Positions 27,110-37,621 of a stretch of 64,000 nucleotides of DNA are shown here, in pieces; position 1 is the stretch's first letter; each line of letters opens with the position of its first letter. The notes under the pieces are model-generated. The model did not search any database. It was not told the DNA's origin and saw only the letters and a list, made by a program, of their open reading frames with translations. This stretch comes from Vibrio injensis (GTDB lineage Bacteria; Pseudomonadota; Gammaproteobacteria; Enterobacterales; Vibrionaceae). The position numbers were made by a program, and so were the translations under genes. The stretch lies in assembly GCF_001895205.1 (NCBI RefSeq), contig NZ_BDJF01000016.1:682001-746000 (forward strand). The letters are read 5' to 3'.

Positions 27110-28363
27110 TTACGGTTTTTTCGGAATATTTAGATTCATTTCTTGCGTAGCAACCGCTTTCGCTTTCAGCTTACGACGAATAAACCATCCAGCAAGTGCA
27201 ACAACAATAACAAAAAGATTACCAAAAATAATGTACATCATCGTACGCCGACGCGCTTGCTCTCGCATGTGTTGAATGAGCTTTTCTTGCTCTAAACGAC
27301 GAAGATTTTCTAACTCAGCTTCTTGCATACGCCGAGTCGTCGCTAAATCAATTTCACTGACCACACCATAAGTTTGTTCTCGAATGGGAAAGATGAGCGG
27401 CCTTTGCGTGGATAAATCCGTTGCATAGACTTGCCCATTCCATGCAAAATTACCAAATTGCTTCTCATTAGGGACCGTTAGAACAACACCTAAAGCAGAA
27501 GGATCGGCTTGTCCTTGGGCAAGGAATGGTGGCTGCCCTAACTCTCGATGCTCGATATGAGCGACCATGGAGCCAGGCTCTATCATCCCTCGCTCACCAT
27601 TAAAACTGATTTGGTGGGCGACACCTTGGGTACGAGATTGAATAAAGGTGGCCACGACAGGAGTGGGATAAACCAAAATCACCTGCTCTTGAGCGCGTAA
27701 AAAGACGCCATTGCCTGATGTAATACGCACACGATACTTACCCGGTTCAGGAGTTATCGGTAAAGCAACGGTAAAAACACCATCACCCGGCTTTTCATCT
27801 AATCCTCGACCATCATCGGTAAATTGACCAATGACTTCCGGAATTGGTCGCATTTCTTGAGGTAACTGTTGTTCATCGTCGACATAACGAGTAAAGGTCA
27901 CGGTAAGCTTAACCCGATCAAGGAAATCTCTTAATAACAACGGCTCACCGTCCGAGGTTAAACGCGCGGTAAATTTAATTGTTTCATCTTGATATAAGCG
28001 ATGTGGTAATTGATCAGTTTCCAATTGCAAATGCGAAATCAAACGCACGTGGTTATTGGGCGAAATCTGTCCGATAGCTTGCCATGGTCCCGGCATCGGT
28101 TTATCAATCGAAACAATGTCCATTGATGACTCTTGATACCATCGAACGTAATCAGGGTGACGAGAAGCATAATACTTAAAACCATCCGGGCGAACTAATA
28201 CCACAGGACGGGAGTTTTGCTCTCGATAAATGACAAAGGTAATTTGTGAAATCGTAGGATCCACCCGAAAACGGTTATCAAGCAAGGTAAGCGATGATTC
28301 ATTGCTGGCAAAACTTCCTATACTGCATAACAAACTCAGTATCACTATTCCTAGCCGTAACAT
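27110..28363 (-). CDS. TIGR03503-type envelope protein
   Basis: 417 residues from the ATG at 28363 (AGGAG five to six bases upstream). Signal peptide ends SIGSFA. A large beta-rich periplasmic part follows (~25-340), with Ig-like stretches including GRGLDEKPGDGVFTV. A charged coiled-coil (~335-365, ARRRTM end), one transmembrane helix (~370-390) and a short basic cytoplasmic tail complete it. It fits the uncharacterised TIGR03503 family of vibrios and shewanellas. Lies 8 bp after dnaQ in the same direction; function unknown. Confidence 0.82.
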   Translation of the reverse strand: MLRLGIVILSLLCSIGSFASNESSLTLLDNRFRVDPTISQITFVIYREQNSRPVVLVRPDGFKYYASRHPDYVRWYQESSMDIVSIDKPMPGPWQAIGQISPNNHVRLISHLQLETDQLPHRLYQDETIKFTARLTSDGEPLLLRDFLDRVKLTVTFTRYVDDEQQLPQEMRPIPEVIGQFTDDGRGLDEKPGDGVFTVALPITPEPGKYRVRITSGNGVFLRAQEQVILVYPTPVVATFIQSRTQGVAHQISFNGERGMIEPGSMVAHIEHRELGQPPFLAQGQADPSALGVVLTVPNEKQFGNFAWNGQVYATDLSTQRPLIFPIREQTYGVVSEIDLATTRRMQEAELENLRRLEQEKLIQHMREQARRRTMMYIIFGNLFVIVVALAGWFIRRKLKAKAVATQEMNLNIPKKP

Positions 28364-28371
28364 ACTCTCTC

Positions 28372-29112
28372 CTACTGACGCCAGAGGCAAATTCCACTTT
28401 TTTCAACCACATCCAAACGTTGTTGGTGAGCTTCTATTTCATCGGCTGATGCACGCAAAACCTTAAGGTTTTTCCTCTCACCTTGTACGCGCTGTACAAA
28501 ACTACCAGCCGGCTCGCCACTTTGTGAACTGGCAGAAAACTGTAATGATGTCTGCCCCCCGGTCATTAATAAATAAACATCCGCGAGGATTTCCGCATCA
28601 AGCAAAGCGCCGTGCAAGGTTCGATGCGAATTATCTATCCCGTAACGATCACAAAGAATATCGAGGTTATTGCGCTTACCGGGGAAGATTTTCTTCGCCA
28701 TCGCCAAGGTATCGGTAATTTTGCAATACTGCTCAGTTTTGCCGATCGCAGGGTTTACTTTGGCAAACTCATAATCCATAAAGCCGACGTCAAATGACGC
28801 GTTATGAGCCACTAACTCAGCCCCTTTGATAAAATCCAAAAACTCCTGATGGACTTCTTTATATTGTGGCTTATCGACTAAGAAGGCATCGGTAATACCA
28901 TGAACTTCAATTGCTTGAGGTTGAATCTCACGATCCGGTTTTAAATAAACATGGAAATGCCGTCCAGTTAACTTGCGATTGATAATTTCAACCGCGCCGA
29001 TCTCAATAATTCGGTGCCCTTCATAATGAGGTCCACCTTCAAAGTTCATACCCGTCGTTTCGGTATCAAGCACCACAATACGATTGTGTTGCGAATTGCT
29101 GCTAGTATTCAT
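28372..29112 (-). CDS. dnaQ: DNA polymerase III epsilon subunit (3'-5' proofreading)
   Basis: 246 residues. Exo I DTET (D16, E18), Exo II HNASFDVGFMDYE (~98-110) and Exo III HGALLDAE (~161-168) are all intact. The C-terminal ~50 residues should bind the alpha subunit DnaE, whose gene is also in this window. Divergent from rnhA over 56 bp, the same arrangement as in E. coli. Confidence 0.97.
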   Translation of the reverse strand: MNTSSNSQHNRIVVLDTETTGMNFEGGPHYEGHRIIEIGAVEIINRKLTGRHFHVYLKPDREIQPQAIEVHGITDAFLVDKPQYKEVHQEFLDFIKGAELVAHNASFDVGFMDYEFAKVNPAIGKTEQYCKITDTLAMAKKIFPGKRNNLDILCDRYGIDNSHRTLHGALLDAEILADVYLLMTGGQTSLQFSASSQSGEPAGSFVQRVQGERKNLKVLRASADEIEAHQQRLDVVEKSGICLWRQ

Positions 29113-29168
29113 AAGGATATCTATGTCAGACTATGCCAATTGTGTGAATAATCCAATAGTATCAAATC

Positions 29169-29630
29169 ATGAACAAACAAGTGGAAATTTTCACTGATGG
29201 GTCGTGCTTAGGTAATCCAGGCCCCGGTGGTTATGGCGTAGTGCTACGCTATAAACAAACCGAAAAAACCTTATCAAAAGGCTATCGTCTCACCACGAAT
29301 AACCGAATGGAAATGCTCGCAGCAGTCATCGCACTGCAAAGCTTAAAAGAACCTTGCAATGTGATCCTAACCACCGACAGCCAATATGTTCGTCAAGGCA
29401 TCACTCAATGGATTCATAACTGGAAGCAACGAGGCTGGAAAACGGCAGATAAAAAACCCGTGAAAAATGCCGATTTATGGCAAGCCTTAGAAAAAGAAAC
29501 CGCAAGACATAAAGTAGACTGGCGCTGGGTAAAAGGCCACGCCGGTCACCGTGAAAATGAAATGTGTGATCAATTGGCACGTAGCGCGGCGGAAAACCCA
29601 ACGGAAGACGATGTCGGTTATCAACCCTAA
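29169..29630 (+). CDS. rnhA: Ribonuclease HI
   Basis: 153 residues. Catalytic carboxylates D10 (FTDGSC), E48 (NRMEML) and D70 (TDSQY) and the late Asp (ENEMCDQLA) are in place, as is the basic protrusion [17 protein letters not shown]. Removes RNA from RNA-DNA hybrids. Confidence 0.97.
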   Translation: MNKQVEIFTDGSCLGNPGPGGYGVVLRYKQTEKTLSKGYRLTTNNRMEMLAAVIALQSLKEPCNVILTTDSQYVRQGITQWIHNWKQRGWKTADKKPVKNADLWQALEKETARHKVDWRWVKGHAGHRENEMCDQLARSAAENPTEDDVGYQP

Positions 29631-29711
29631 ATTCATGACTACCAAGTCAACTTAGAATGGCACATAGGCTCGCTATCGTCTGGATCAACAAGCGCTTGGA
29701 AATAACATCAA

Positions 29712-30446
29712 CTATTGATCTTCTGACTTGACCCGATAGTTAAAACCGACTGGCGAGAAACGCCGCTTCAAACGCCAGTGCGGTTTGATCGGTTTAAGTG
29801 GATAGGTTCGTTTACGAGCAACAATGAAATATAAGCTTCCTAACGGACTCGCCCAGCCACCCATGGCATTTTCTAACCAAGCCCACAGCGGACGATATTT
29901 TTGCATCGGAAAAAGCGCGTATTGATCACATTCTAACACTTGATAGTTCAGCACACTGAGCCAATCTTTAATGCGGCTCGAGGTAAACATTCGTCCACTC
30001 CAAGGAAGATTATGTTTGCGCCAAGGCATCATACTAGCAAGACCAGTTAAACTGATCGGATTAAAACCCGTAATAATCACATAGCCATCATCAATTAAAA
30101 CTCGGTCTACTTCGCGCAATATTCGGTGTGGATCGTTACAGTAATCTAATTGATGAGCAATAATCGCGACATCAATACTCTTTTCCAAAAAGGGTAAATC
30201 ATAAGCATCGGCGATAACCGTATGACGTGGATTATGGATATCCAGATGAACTTGATGTTGAATAGTACAATTACCACTGGACAGCTCACAGCTCAAACCA
30301 CCCAATTTTAGCATGTGATAACCGAAAAGCTTAGGACACCACTCGTCAAGCCGGGTTTGAATAGATTCGCACACCCACTGGCCATTTTTGAGTTGGGACC
30401 AAGAATGCGGACTCTCAATTTTTTTTTGACTGCGTGCTGGTTTCAT
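29712..30446 (-). CDS. yafS: SAM-dependent methyltransferase YafS
   Basis: 244 residues, class I methyltransferase fold of the Methyltransf_11 type. ADAYDLPFLEKSIDVAIIAH (~79-98) contains the acidic SAM-ribose loop region and motif IV, followed by ILREVDRVLIDDGYVIITGFNP. The first motif near residues 45-60 is weak (LKLGGLSCEL). Orthologue of E. coli YafS by gene order (rnhA-yafS-gloB); substrate unknown. Divergent from gloB over 36 bp. Confidence 0.88.
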   Translation of the reverse strand: MKPARSQKKIESPHSWSQLKNGQWVCESIQTRLDEWCPKLFGYHMLKLGGLSCELSSGNCTIQHQVHLDIHNPRHTVIADAYDLPFLEKSIDVAIIAHQLDYCNDPHRILREVDRVLIDDGYVIITGFNPISLTGLASMMPWRKHNLPWSGRMFTSSRIKDWLSVLNYQVLECDQYALFPMQKYRPLWAWLENAMGGWASPLGSLYFIVARKRTYPLKPIKPHWRLKRRFSPVGFNYRVKSEDQ

Positions 30447-30482
30447 TGCTAAATCGCTTTACCACGTGACTGGAGATAACTC

Positions 30483-31241
30483 ATGTTACACATCAAAAGC
30501 ATACCTGCATTTAATGACAATTACATCTGGCTGATTGAAAATAGCGATCGCCGTTGTGCCGTCGTTGATCCTGGAGATGCTCAACCTGTTTTAGCTTACT
30601 TACAACAACAAAAATTAACCTTAGAAGCCATTCTGATCACTCATCACCATCACGATCATATCGGTGGTGTCTCCGAATTAGTCCGCCAATATCCTCATGT
30701 AGACGTTGTTGGGCCCGCTCAAGAACCGATCCCCACTCTCACTCATCCTGTTGAAGATGGTGACCAAATTGAGTTGTTCAATGAACGTTTTATGATCTTA
30801 GGCCTCCCCGGGCACACATTAGGTCATATCGGATACGTAGGCGACAGCAAGCTTTTTTGTGGCGATGTTCTGTTTTCTGCAGGCTGTGGTCGCGTATTTG
30901 AGGGCACAATGGAGCAAATGTTTTCCTCACTCAATAAATTACTGAGTCTACCGGAAGAAACCGAAATCTATTGTGCTCATGAATACACAGCCAGTAATGT
31001 CGCTTTTGCGATGGCAGTGGAGCCCGATAACGAACAGTTACAAATTTATCGAGATACGGTTATTCGTATGCGCGCACAAGGCCAACCTACACTCCCTACT
31101 ACCTTACAACGTGAAAAATGGGTCAATCCTTTCTTACGTACCGAGGTTCCGAGCGTGATTAAGTCCGTCGCTAATCGAACGACGCAGCATGATCCACTCG
31201 CTATTTTTAGCGCCTTGCGTGAGTGGAAGAATGAATTTTAA
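30483..31241 (+). CDS. gloB: Hydroxyacylglutathione hydrolase (glyoxalase II)
   Basis: 252 residues, usual length. Metallo-beta-lactamase motif [10 protein letters not shown] at 53-62 binds the two metals. Later ligands are in [13 protein letters not shown] (~106-118), [13 protein letters not shown] (~124-136) and CAHEYT (~160-165). Hydrolyses S-lactoylglutathione to lactate and glutathione in methylglyoxal detoxification. Confidence 0.97.
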   Translation: MLHIKSIPAFNDNYIWLIENSDRRCAVVDPGDAQPVLAYLQQQKLTLEAILITHHHHDHIGGVSELVRQYPHVDVVGPAQEPIPTLTHPVEDGDQIELFNERFMILGLPGHTLGHIGYVGDSKLFCGDVLFSAGCGRVFEGTMEQMFSSLNKLLSLPEETEIYCAHEYTASNVAFAMAVEPDNEQLQIYRDTVIRMRAQGQPTLPTTLQREKWVNPFLRTEVPSVIKSVANRTTQHDPLAIFSALREWKNEF

Positions 31242-31313
31242 CGATTTGCTACTTGTCATCCGCTCAATACGACAAGTATTATCAGCAGCCAATTTATGAC
31301 AAGGCTGTGTGAT

Positions 31314-32894
31314 ATGCGAGTACAATTCAGCTGGGTAATTGCACTGCTATTGGCAGGTTGCCAGCTTACCCAGCCAGAGATAGAGACCAGTTCAGAAACC
31401 AATGAAGGGAAGGTAAAAACCAACCATCAGCAGGTTCAAGTGCAAAAAGCACCGAAGAAAGCCGTTAAACCTCACGTGACGACGCCTAAAATTCAAGTTC
31501 GCTCACCGCAAGAACAAGATGATGTATGGCAACGTATTGCCATGCAACTAAGCTTACCAATCGCTGACGACCCCACGGTCGATTATTATCGTAATTGGTA
31601 TCTTAATCATCCCAATCATCTCGTCACCGTTGCCAAACGTGCCGAACCATTTTTGTACTTAATCACTGAAAAGATTGAACAACGAGAGCTGCCGTTAGAG
31701 CTGGCTTTACTGCCGATCGTAGAAAGCTCATTCGATGCCTTTGCCTACTCTCATGGTCGAGCCGCCGGATTATGGCAATTTGTGCCCGCCACAGGCAATA
31801 TGTTTGGTTTGGAGCAAAATTTTTGGTATGACGGACGTCGAGATGTGGTTGCCGCGACCGATGCCGCCCTCGAATACTTAGCTCGTTTGAATCGGCGTTT
31901 TGATGGTGATTGGTATTTAGCCATTGCAGCCTATAATAGCGGTGGTGGCCGAGTCTCAAGTGCAATAAGAAAAAATACTCGACTCGGTAAAGATACCGAC
32001 TTTTTCTCTTTAGATTTGCCAAAAGAAACCAGTAGTTATGTGCCTAGACTACTCGCCCTGGCAGATATTGTTGCTAATCAAGAGCAATATGGGATCAGCA
32101 TTCCTAGTATTCGTAATCAACCAGTATTAGCCTTGGTTGACCCTCAAGAGCAGTTAGATTTAGCCATTGCGGCCAATTATGCAGGGATCAGCGTTAAAGA
32201 ATTACAAAGCTATAACCCCGCCTATAATCAGTGGGCGACTGCGCCAGAAGGTCCGCATCAACTATTAATACCCATCGATAAAGTGGATGAGTTTAGTGAG
32301 CAAGTCGAATCCAACCGTGGTAAAGGGATGAAGTTGGTTCGCTATCAAGTACAAGCCGGTGATAGCCTAAGTGTGATAGCTCAGCGGCACAACACCACCA
32401 CACAAATTATTCAAACCGCTAACAATCTCACCAGTCATACGATTCGTGTCGGGCAACATTTAATGATCCCAACCTCAGTCACGGATGAAGAAGCTTACGC
32501 ATTAAGCGCTAATAACCGCCTAGCAAGAACACAATCTTTAGCGCGAGGTCAATACAAACTGAATCACACCGTACGCAGTGGTGAAAGCCTATGGACAATC
32601 GCTCGCGCGCATAATGTTTCTTATCAAGCCCTAGCGCGTTGGAATGCGATGAGCCCACAAGATACTCTACGAGTGGGTCAACAATTGGTCATTTGGAAAC
32701 AAAGCAGTGAAGGGGCGATCATCCGCACTGTATTTTATCAAGTGCGTAGTGGCGATACCTTAAGCGATATTGCTTCGCGCTTTAAGGTCAATACCCAAGA
32801 TATCATCAAATGGAATGAGCTTGCCAATCAACGATACTTACAACCGGGGCAACGCTTAAAACTGTACGTGGATGTAACGCAAGTGAGCGTGTGA
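31314..32894 (+). CDS. mltD: Membrane-bound lytic murein transglycosylase D
   Basis: 527 residues from the ATG at 31314; AAGG nine bases upstream and the lipobox directly after (LLAGC, Cys16) favour this over the ATG at 31296. SLT family 1 domain (~100-235) has the catalytic Glu in LPIVESSFD and GRAAGLWQFVPATG. Three C-terminal LysM repeats (near 340-385, 415-460 and 475-520) bind peptidoglycan. Cleaves the glycan strand with anhydromuropeptide formation. gloB-mltD order as in E. coli. Confidence 0.95.
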   Translation: MRVQFSWVIALLLAGCQLTQPEIETSSETNEGKVKTNHQQVQVQKAPKKAVKPHVTTPKIQVRSPQEQDDVWQRIAMQLSLPIADDPTVDYYRNWYLNHPNHLVTVAKRAEPFLYLITEKIEQRELPLELALLPIVESSFDAFAYSHGRAAGLWQFVPATGNMFGLEQNFWYDGRRDVVAATDAALEYLARLNRRFDGDWYLAIAAYNSGGGRVSSAIRKNTRLGKDTDFFSLDLPKETSSYVPRLLALADIVANQEQYGISIPSIRNQPVLALVDPQEQLDLAIAANYAGISVKELQSYNPAYNQWATAPEGPHQLLIPIDKVDEFSEQVESNRGKGMKLVRYQVQAGDSLSVIAQRHNTTTQIIQTANNLTSHTIRVGQHLMIPTSVTDEEAYALSANNRLARTQSLARGQYKLNHTVRSGESLWTIARAHNVSYQALARWNAMSPQDTLRVGQQLVIWKQSSEGAIIRTVFYQVRSGDTLSDIASRFKVNTQDIIKWNELANQRYLQPGQRLKLYVDVTQVSV

Positions 32895-32903
32895 ATCGGG
32901 TCA

Positions 32904-32934
32904 AAGAGTGATACGCAACGTATCACTCTTTTTT
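32904..32934 (+). terminator. mltD terminator
   Basis: Perfect 12-bp stem AAGAGTGATACG/CGTATCACTCTT with a CAA loop and a T run. Confidence 0.9.
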
Positions 32935-33050
32935 CGTGTATTAAAAAGACAAACACTTACCTTGTGATGATTGACCCTAAAGTGGCAACCTTGGTGTCAA
33001 TCAGCCCACTTTGAGTATCAATAACGTTCTCATCAGCTTTGCTAAATTAA

Positions 33051-33476
33051 CTATTCGTCTTTATCTTGAGTATGTCTATCGATGTACGGCCAATAGTGAT
33101 GTCCAGCACGAATGAGCAGTGTTGCCGCTGCTAAAATAAACGCCGCAAAAGAGAGCCAAACAACAGGGATTGCATCCAAATCTTTCATACCTAAGGTAAT
33201 ATAACGGGCAATAGCCATTATCGCGATGTAGATAGGATAACGGACAGGAATTTTGCCATTAACGACAAATTGCTGCACCATCGCCAACACCTCGAGATAA
33301 ATGAACATCAACAGGATATCCGTCAGTAATACTTGTTTTTCAACAAAAATATGTATGAACTCGTGTCCAATGGCATATACCGTTGCCAAAGTGATGGCAA
33401 TAAGTAGTACCGCTTCCAATAGGTGAAACATTTTTAAAAATGGACGGCTAAACGATTTAGGTAAATTTGACGGCAT
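33051..33476 (-). CDS. psiE: PsiE family membrane protein
   Basis: 141 residues with four predicted transmembrane helices (~15-38, 50-72, 80-98, 104-124), matching the PsiE family (phosphate-starvation-inducible in E. coli). Function unknown. The start ATG is near a weak ribosome-binding site. I did not find a convincing Pho box upstream. It lies between mltD and luxM. Confidence 0.88.
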   Translation of the reverse strand: MPSNLPKSFSRPFLKMFHLLEAVLLIAITLATVYAIGHEFIHIFVEKQVLLTDILLMFIYLEVLAMVQQFVVNGKIPVRYPIYIAIMAIARYITLGMKDLDAIPVVWLSFAAFILAAATLLIRAGHHYWPYIDRHTQDKDE

Positions 33477-33792
33477 AATGGTTTATCCCAATAAATCTAA
33501 ATAGATAGACATTGAGTTTATCATGCTTACGCTCAGATTGATTAAGGGATTCAATACCTACTTAAACAAGGTTTATCGCTCAATCATCAGCCTCAGTCAT
33601 TCTTCAATACTCTCATTTAACCACGTCACATTTTTTGAGCTATCCAAAACTAAGTTGTGAACGAACAACGCAAGTAGTAGACTTGCCATCGGATATGCTA
33701 CTAGTTTTCAATATGTTATCGTTAATTAACTGAATATTACTAATGCTTTCCTCAATAAAAATAATTAAATAAACCTAGGCTAGGTTCACTCG
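33477..33792 (+). promoter_or_regulatory. psiE-luxM intergenic region with a Qrr-like target at the luxM ribosome-binding site
   Basis: 316 bp without an open frame. At 33772-33786 a perfect inverted repeat AACCTAG-G-CTAGGTT covers the luxM Shine-Dalgarno stretch (AGGTT). Within it GGCTAGGT (33778-33785) is fully complementary to ACCTAGCC, part of the conserved Qrr small-RNA core as I recall it. In V. harveyi, Qrr RNAs are known to repress luxMN. The rest is AT-rich promoter DNA. Confidence 0.6.
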
Positions 33793-35001
33793 ATGCAATT
33801 AATATTATCTTTACGTTCACTGTTGACGGGCGATATGCCTGTTGACCAAAAACAACAAATGCTCATCGCGTTGGTAATCAACACCTATCCATCGCAACAG
33901 CGTTCCGAGCTATTCCTCTCGGTGACAGAGCATCGTAAACAGCAATTAGTCACTCTTTTTCCTGAGCATCGTAATAAAAGTTTCTCTGTATTATTTGAGC
34001 AGATCGACTATCGCGAACTCATTCAGAATTATCCAAGCACCTTATCTGAAGAGATAGCACTACTTGAGCAAGTAGTGAGCGAGTGTTACCGACATTGGCT
34101 GGACTTTTGGTGTGAATGTGAGATAGCAGCCATCAAAGCGAACTCCGTCATTGATACTGCCGCTAGTGATGATGGTGATGGTGATATTGAGCTGCCACTG
34201 GAAGATCAGGCTTACTATGGCTTATTGCTTGATAACATAGAAAATTCCGATCTTCTCGTCACGACGCCAAGTCATCCGCAAAAAATGCTCATCAAAGAGG
34301 CCATCACCTTAAGCAATCTTGAGCTGTTTATCAAAGGTGAAAAGTGGTACGAGATGTTGCCTCTATTGTCATTATCACAAGCGGGCAAACACTTCGTGTT
34401 GCTCAAACACCCTAATGACGGGCAGCTACCTATTTTAGTCGCTTCAATGTTAGTACAAGATTGGTCATCGCGTCAGACGTGGCTCAGTTATGCGCCGCAA
34501 TTTAGCAATAAACAGTGGCAATTTTGTTTACCCGCTCAAGGGTATGATGCTTTTGCTGCCTTGCCTATTTTCCAGCCAGCATTGTCAAAATGCGACTCTC
34601 TACCAGAATTCGATCGGCAATTTCAATTACGATTGTCCGTCAAAAGCGCCGTCTGCGAAATACTGCGTTTTACCGTCAGTGGTAATACTCAACAAAAACT
34701 CTATTTTCTCTATCTTGCGCAAAAAGAACTGATGCGAGTAATGCATCAGTTCGGATACAAAATTGGTTTTACTATTATCGAACAACCTTTCATGCTTAAA
34801 TTTTATCAAGTAATTGATCCAAAAGCATATTTTCACTCAGGATATTGTGATTTAAATAATAACGGTAAAAAAACTTACCGTGGATTTTGGAACTTCGAAT
34901 CAATCAACAAAGTATTCAGCGATACCAATTATCGCACCTATAAACAAGCGGTTCGTCAAACCAGACAACACGCTGTACTAAAAAAGGAAGAGTATGCTTG
35001 A
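33793..35001 (+). CDS. luxM: Acyl-homoserine-lactone synthase LuxM
   Basis: 402 residues, of the LuxM/AinS/VanM family, which is unrelated to LuxI. The C-terminal part (~265-395), with the [13 protein letters not shown] and [11 protein letters not shown] regions, is the conserved catalytic portion. The enzyme makes the HAI-1-type acyl-homoserine lactone from acyl carrier and SAM; the acyl chain cannot be told from sequence. luxN starts inside its last codons (8-bp overlap), so translation is coupled, as in V. harveyi. Confidence 0.93.
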   Translation: MQLILSLRSLLTGDMPVDQKQQMLIALVINTYPSQQRSELFLSVTEHRKQQLVTLFPEHRNKSFSVLFEQIDYRELIQNYPSTLSEEIALLEQVVSECYRHWLDFWCECEIAAIKANSVIDTAASDDGDGDIELPLEDQAYYGLLLDNIENSDLLVTTPSHPQKMLIKEAITLSNLELFIKGEKWYEMLPLLSLSQAGKHFVLLKHPNDGQLPILVASMLVQDWSSRQTWLSYAPQFSNKQWQFCLPAQGYDAFAALPIFQPALSKCDSLPEFDRQFQLRLSVKSAVCEILRFTVSGNTQQKLYFLYLAQKELMRVMHQFGYKIGFTIIEQPFMLKFYQVIDPKAYFHSGYCDLNNNGKKTYRGFWNFESINKVFSDTNYRTYKQAVRQTRQHAVLKKEEYA

Positions 35002-37540
35002 TATCAATTTAGGGGCGATTCTCTATGCTAAAGCAATCACTCTTCTTACCACTGTCGCCCTGGTCTTGGCTTGGCTCACCTACTATTGCTATCGTCTCAA
35101 ACAAAAAAATGAGGCCATTTGGGGGACATATCATGTCCCCTACATCGCGTATTCAATATGTATTATTGCATGGATCGGTAGCAACGCTTATTTCCATACC
35201 GATTTATTACCTGAGCTAGGGGCTTCTGTTGCGGTATTAGTCGCTAAATTAGCTAATCTTGCTTCGCTCTTTGCCTTCGCCTTTGCTTATTACTTCTCTT
35301 GTCAACTCGCCGCCGAGCAGCGCAATGGAAAAATCCACTTATGGCAACAAGCAATTTTTGTCATATTGACGGTCTATTCTCTGTTCATCAATCTAAGACC
35401 AGATCTGACCGTTGAACACGTCGAAATTTTAGCCCCTAGTCACTTCAGTATCGAATTTGGCTCACATACTTCCCATTTCTTTATTGGACTGGTGATGTTT
35501 GTTGTACTGACTCTGACCAACCTAATCACAATGCGAGCCAATAGCAGTAGAGTCACATTAGCCAGAACTAACTATATGATTGCCGGTATTTTGGTCTTCA
35601 TGATATCTACAGCAACCATTCACCTTGGTATCACTTACTTCATGGGTGATTTTTCATTAACCTGGCTACCGCCAGCGCTCTCGATCAGTGAAATGTTATT
35701 TGTAGGCTATGCCCTATTAACATCACGCTTCTACAGTGTCGAATACCTTACTTACCTAGGCCTTAATACTCTGTTGGTGTGTGGTGTTTTGACTATCCCT
35801 TTAGGTGCCATTTTTATTCCTATCACAGATAGTCATCAGTGGCTGTTTGTCATTCCATTTTGCGCGCTGATCGGTATTACTTGGCAGCCACTTTATAAAA
35901 AAGTAAGTCGTTATGCCTCATTACTGATTTATGGCAATCGACAGACACCCGTTGAGCAAATTCTCGCTTTAGAAGAAGATTTTAAACTGTCCATCGATGA
36001 TGCAATGCGCCGTTTGGGAGAATTATTACAAATACCAAGTGATAAGCTGCGTCTGGTTAGCAGTAACCACAGTGAGTCTGTTTACGCATGTTACCTTTCC
36101 TCTAAACAAACGGCCCTAGTCTTTGATGAACTGTTTGAAAAACTGAATGATAGAAACGCCGAAAAAAGTCCAGTCAAAGCGCTCTATGATAAAATGATCG
36201 CCAACAATACCGCATTAGTGATGCCACTATTCGGTCATGGTAAATCAGTGACACATTTATTAATATCGCCGCATAAGATCAATAATCAGATGTTTTCTCA
36301 CGAAGAAATCTCTGCTCTTCAAACCTTATTAACCCGAATACAAAGTATTATTGAAGCCGATCGTCGCATTCATCAAAGCCGTGCACTGGCCAATTCGATC
36401 GCTCATGAAATGCGCAATCCACTGTCTCAAGTTCAATTGTGTTTTGAGATTTTAAAGAAGCATGTTGAACGTCAATCTTCTGCTCAACAGATAAAATTAG
36501 AGATAGAGAATGGCCAAGCTGCCATTCAACGTGGACGCCAACTCATAGATATCATCTTACGTGAAGTGAGCGATACTTCGCCAGAACACGAACCGGTGAC
36601 AATGACTTCTATTCACAAAGCGGTCGATCAAGCAGTCAGCCAGTACGGTTTTGAGAATGAGAAAGTGATTGAGCGAATTCACTTACCACAACAAGACGAC
36701 TTTGTCGTAAAACTCAATGAAACCTTATTCAACTTTGTTATTTTCAACCTGATTCGTAATGCCATCTATTATTTTGACTCCTATCCTAATAGTCAAATTG
36801 AAATAACAACCCAAATAGGCAGTTATGAACACGTATTAATATTTAAAGACACAGGGCCAGGTATTGATGAGGTTATTGCTGATAAGATTTTCGAGGACTT
36901 TTTCTCTTACCAAAAAAGTGGCGGGAGTGGTTTAGGGCTCGGCTATTGCCAACGCGTCATGCGTTCATTTGGTGGTCGGATTGAATGTAAATCTAAATTG
37001 GGGGAGTTTACAGAATTTCATTTGTACTTTCCGATTGTGCCCAATGCACCACGAGCAGATTCGCTGCGAACCCCTTATTTCAACGATTGGCACTCGAATC
37101 AAACAGTTAAGGAAGATAGCGTCCCCAATCCACAGCCGTTATCCAACCCTAATCCAACCCCGACCATACTGATTGTCGATGATAAAGAGATACAGCGTAC
37201 ATTGGTTAAACTGTATTTAGATCAACTTGGGATTGATAGCGTGCAAGCCAACAACGGTGAAAGTGCGGTAAATATCGTTAAAACACAGCCTATTGATTTG
37301 ATTTTAATGGATATTCAAATGCCGGTCATGAATGGTTTTGAGGCTAGTCAAATCATCAAAGCGCATACGCCTAACACTCCAATCATCGCACTATCCGGAG
37401 AATCAGGTAACCATGAGCTAAAGATGATCAGCCTATTGATGGATGGCCGCCTAGAAAAACCGACCTCCTTATCGGCATTACAAGATCTGATTCGATATTG
37501 GTTTGGTAAAAATGTGCTATCGAATACTGAATATCAATAA
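34994..37540 (+). CDS. luxN: Autoinducer-1 hybrid sensor kinase LuxN
   Basis: 848 residues. About nine transmembrane helices (~1-300) form the ligand-binding part. The histidine kinase follows, with H471 (IAHEMRNP), the same position number as in V. harveyi LuxN, an N box ([10 protein letters not shown], ~585-600) and G boxes ([15 protein letters not shown]). A C-terminal receiver (~720-840) has phospho-acceptor D773 ([11 protein letters not shown]) and the late Lys (LEKPTS). It passes phosphate through LuxU to LuxO at low cell density; those genes are not in this window. All catalytic residues are intact. Confidence 0.95.
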   Translation: MLDINLGAILYAKAITLLTTVALVLAWLTYYCYRLKQKNEAIWGTYHVPYIAYSICIIAWIGSNAYFHTDLLPELGASVAVLVAKLANLASLFAFAFAYYFSCQLAAEQRNGKIHLWQQAIFVILTVYSLFINLRPDLTVEHVEILAPSHFSIEFGSHTSHFFIGLVMFVVLTLTNLITMRANSSRVTLARTNYMIAGILVFMISTATIHLGITYFMGDFSLTWLPPALSISEMLFVGYALLTSRFYSVEYLTYLGLNTLLVCGVLTIPLGAIFIPITDSHQWLFVIPFCALIGITWQPLYKKVSRYASLLIYGNRQTPVEQILALEEDFKLSIDDAMRRLGELLQIPSDKLRLVSSNHSESVYACYLSSKQTALVFDELFEKLNDRNAEKSPVKALYDKMIANNTALVMPLFGHGKSVTHLLISPHKINNQMFSHEEISALQTLLTRIQSIIEADRRIHQSRALANSIAHEMRNPLSQVQLCFEILKKHVERQSSAQQIKLEIENGQAAIQRGRQLIDIILREVSDTSPEHEPVTMTSIHKAVDQAVSQYGFENEKVIERIHLPQQDDFVVKLNETLFNFVIFNLIRNAIYYFDSYPNSQIEITTQIGSYEHVLIFKDTGPGIDEVIADKIFEDFFSYQKSGGSGLGLGYCQRVMRSFGGRIECKSKLGEFTEFHLYFPIVPNAPRADSLRTPYFNDWHSNQTVKEDSVPNPQPLSNPNPTPTILIVDDKEIQRTLVKLYLDQLGIDSVQANNGESAVNIVKTQPIDLILMDIQMPVMNGFEASQIIKAHTPNTPIIALSGESGNHELKMISLLMDGRLEKPTSLSALQDLIRYWFGKNVLSNTEYQ

Positions 37541-37621
37541 GCCAACATAGCCAAGCTACCATCTGACACTGCGAGGTACAAACAAGCTGTATTGCGGCTT
37601 AAAATGCCTATTTATCAAGGC

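Noticed and set aside
37541..37621. Terminator between luxN and yafD
   Set aside because: Only a GGC/GCC-type 3-4 bp stem could be drawn, too weak to call.
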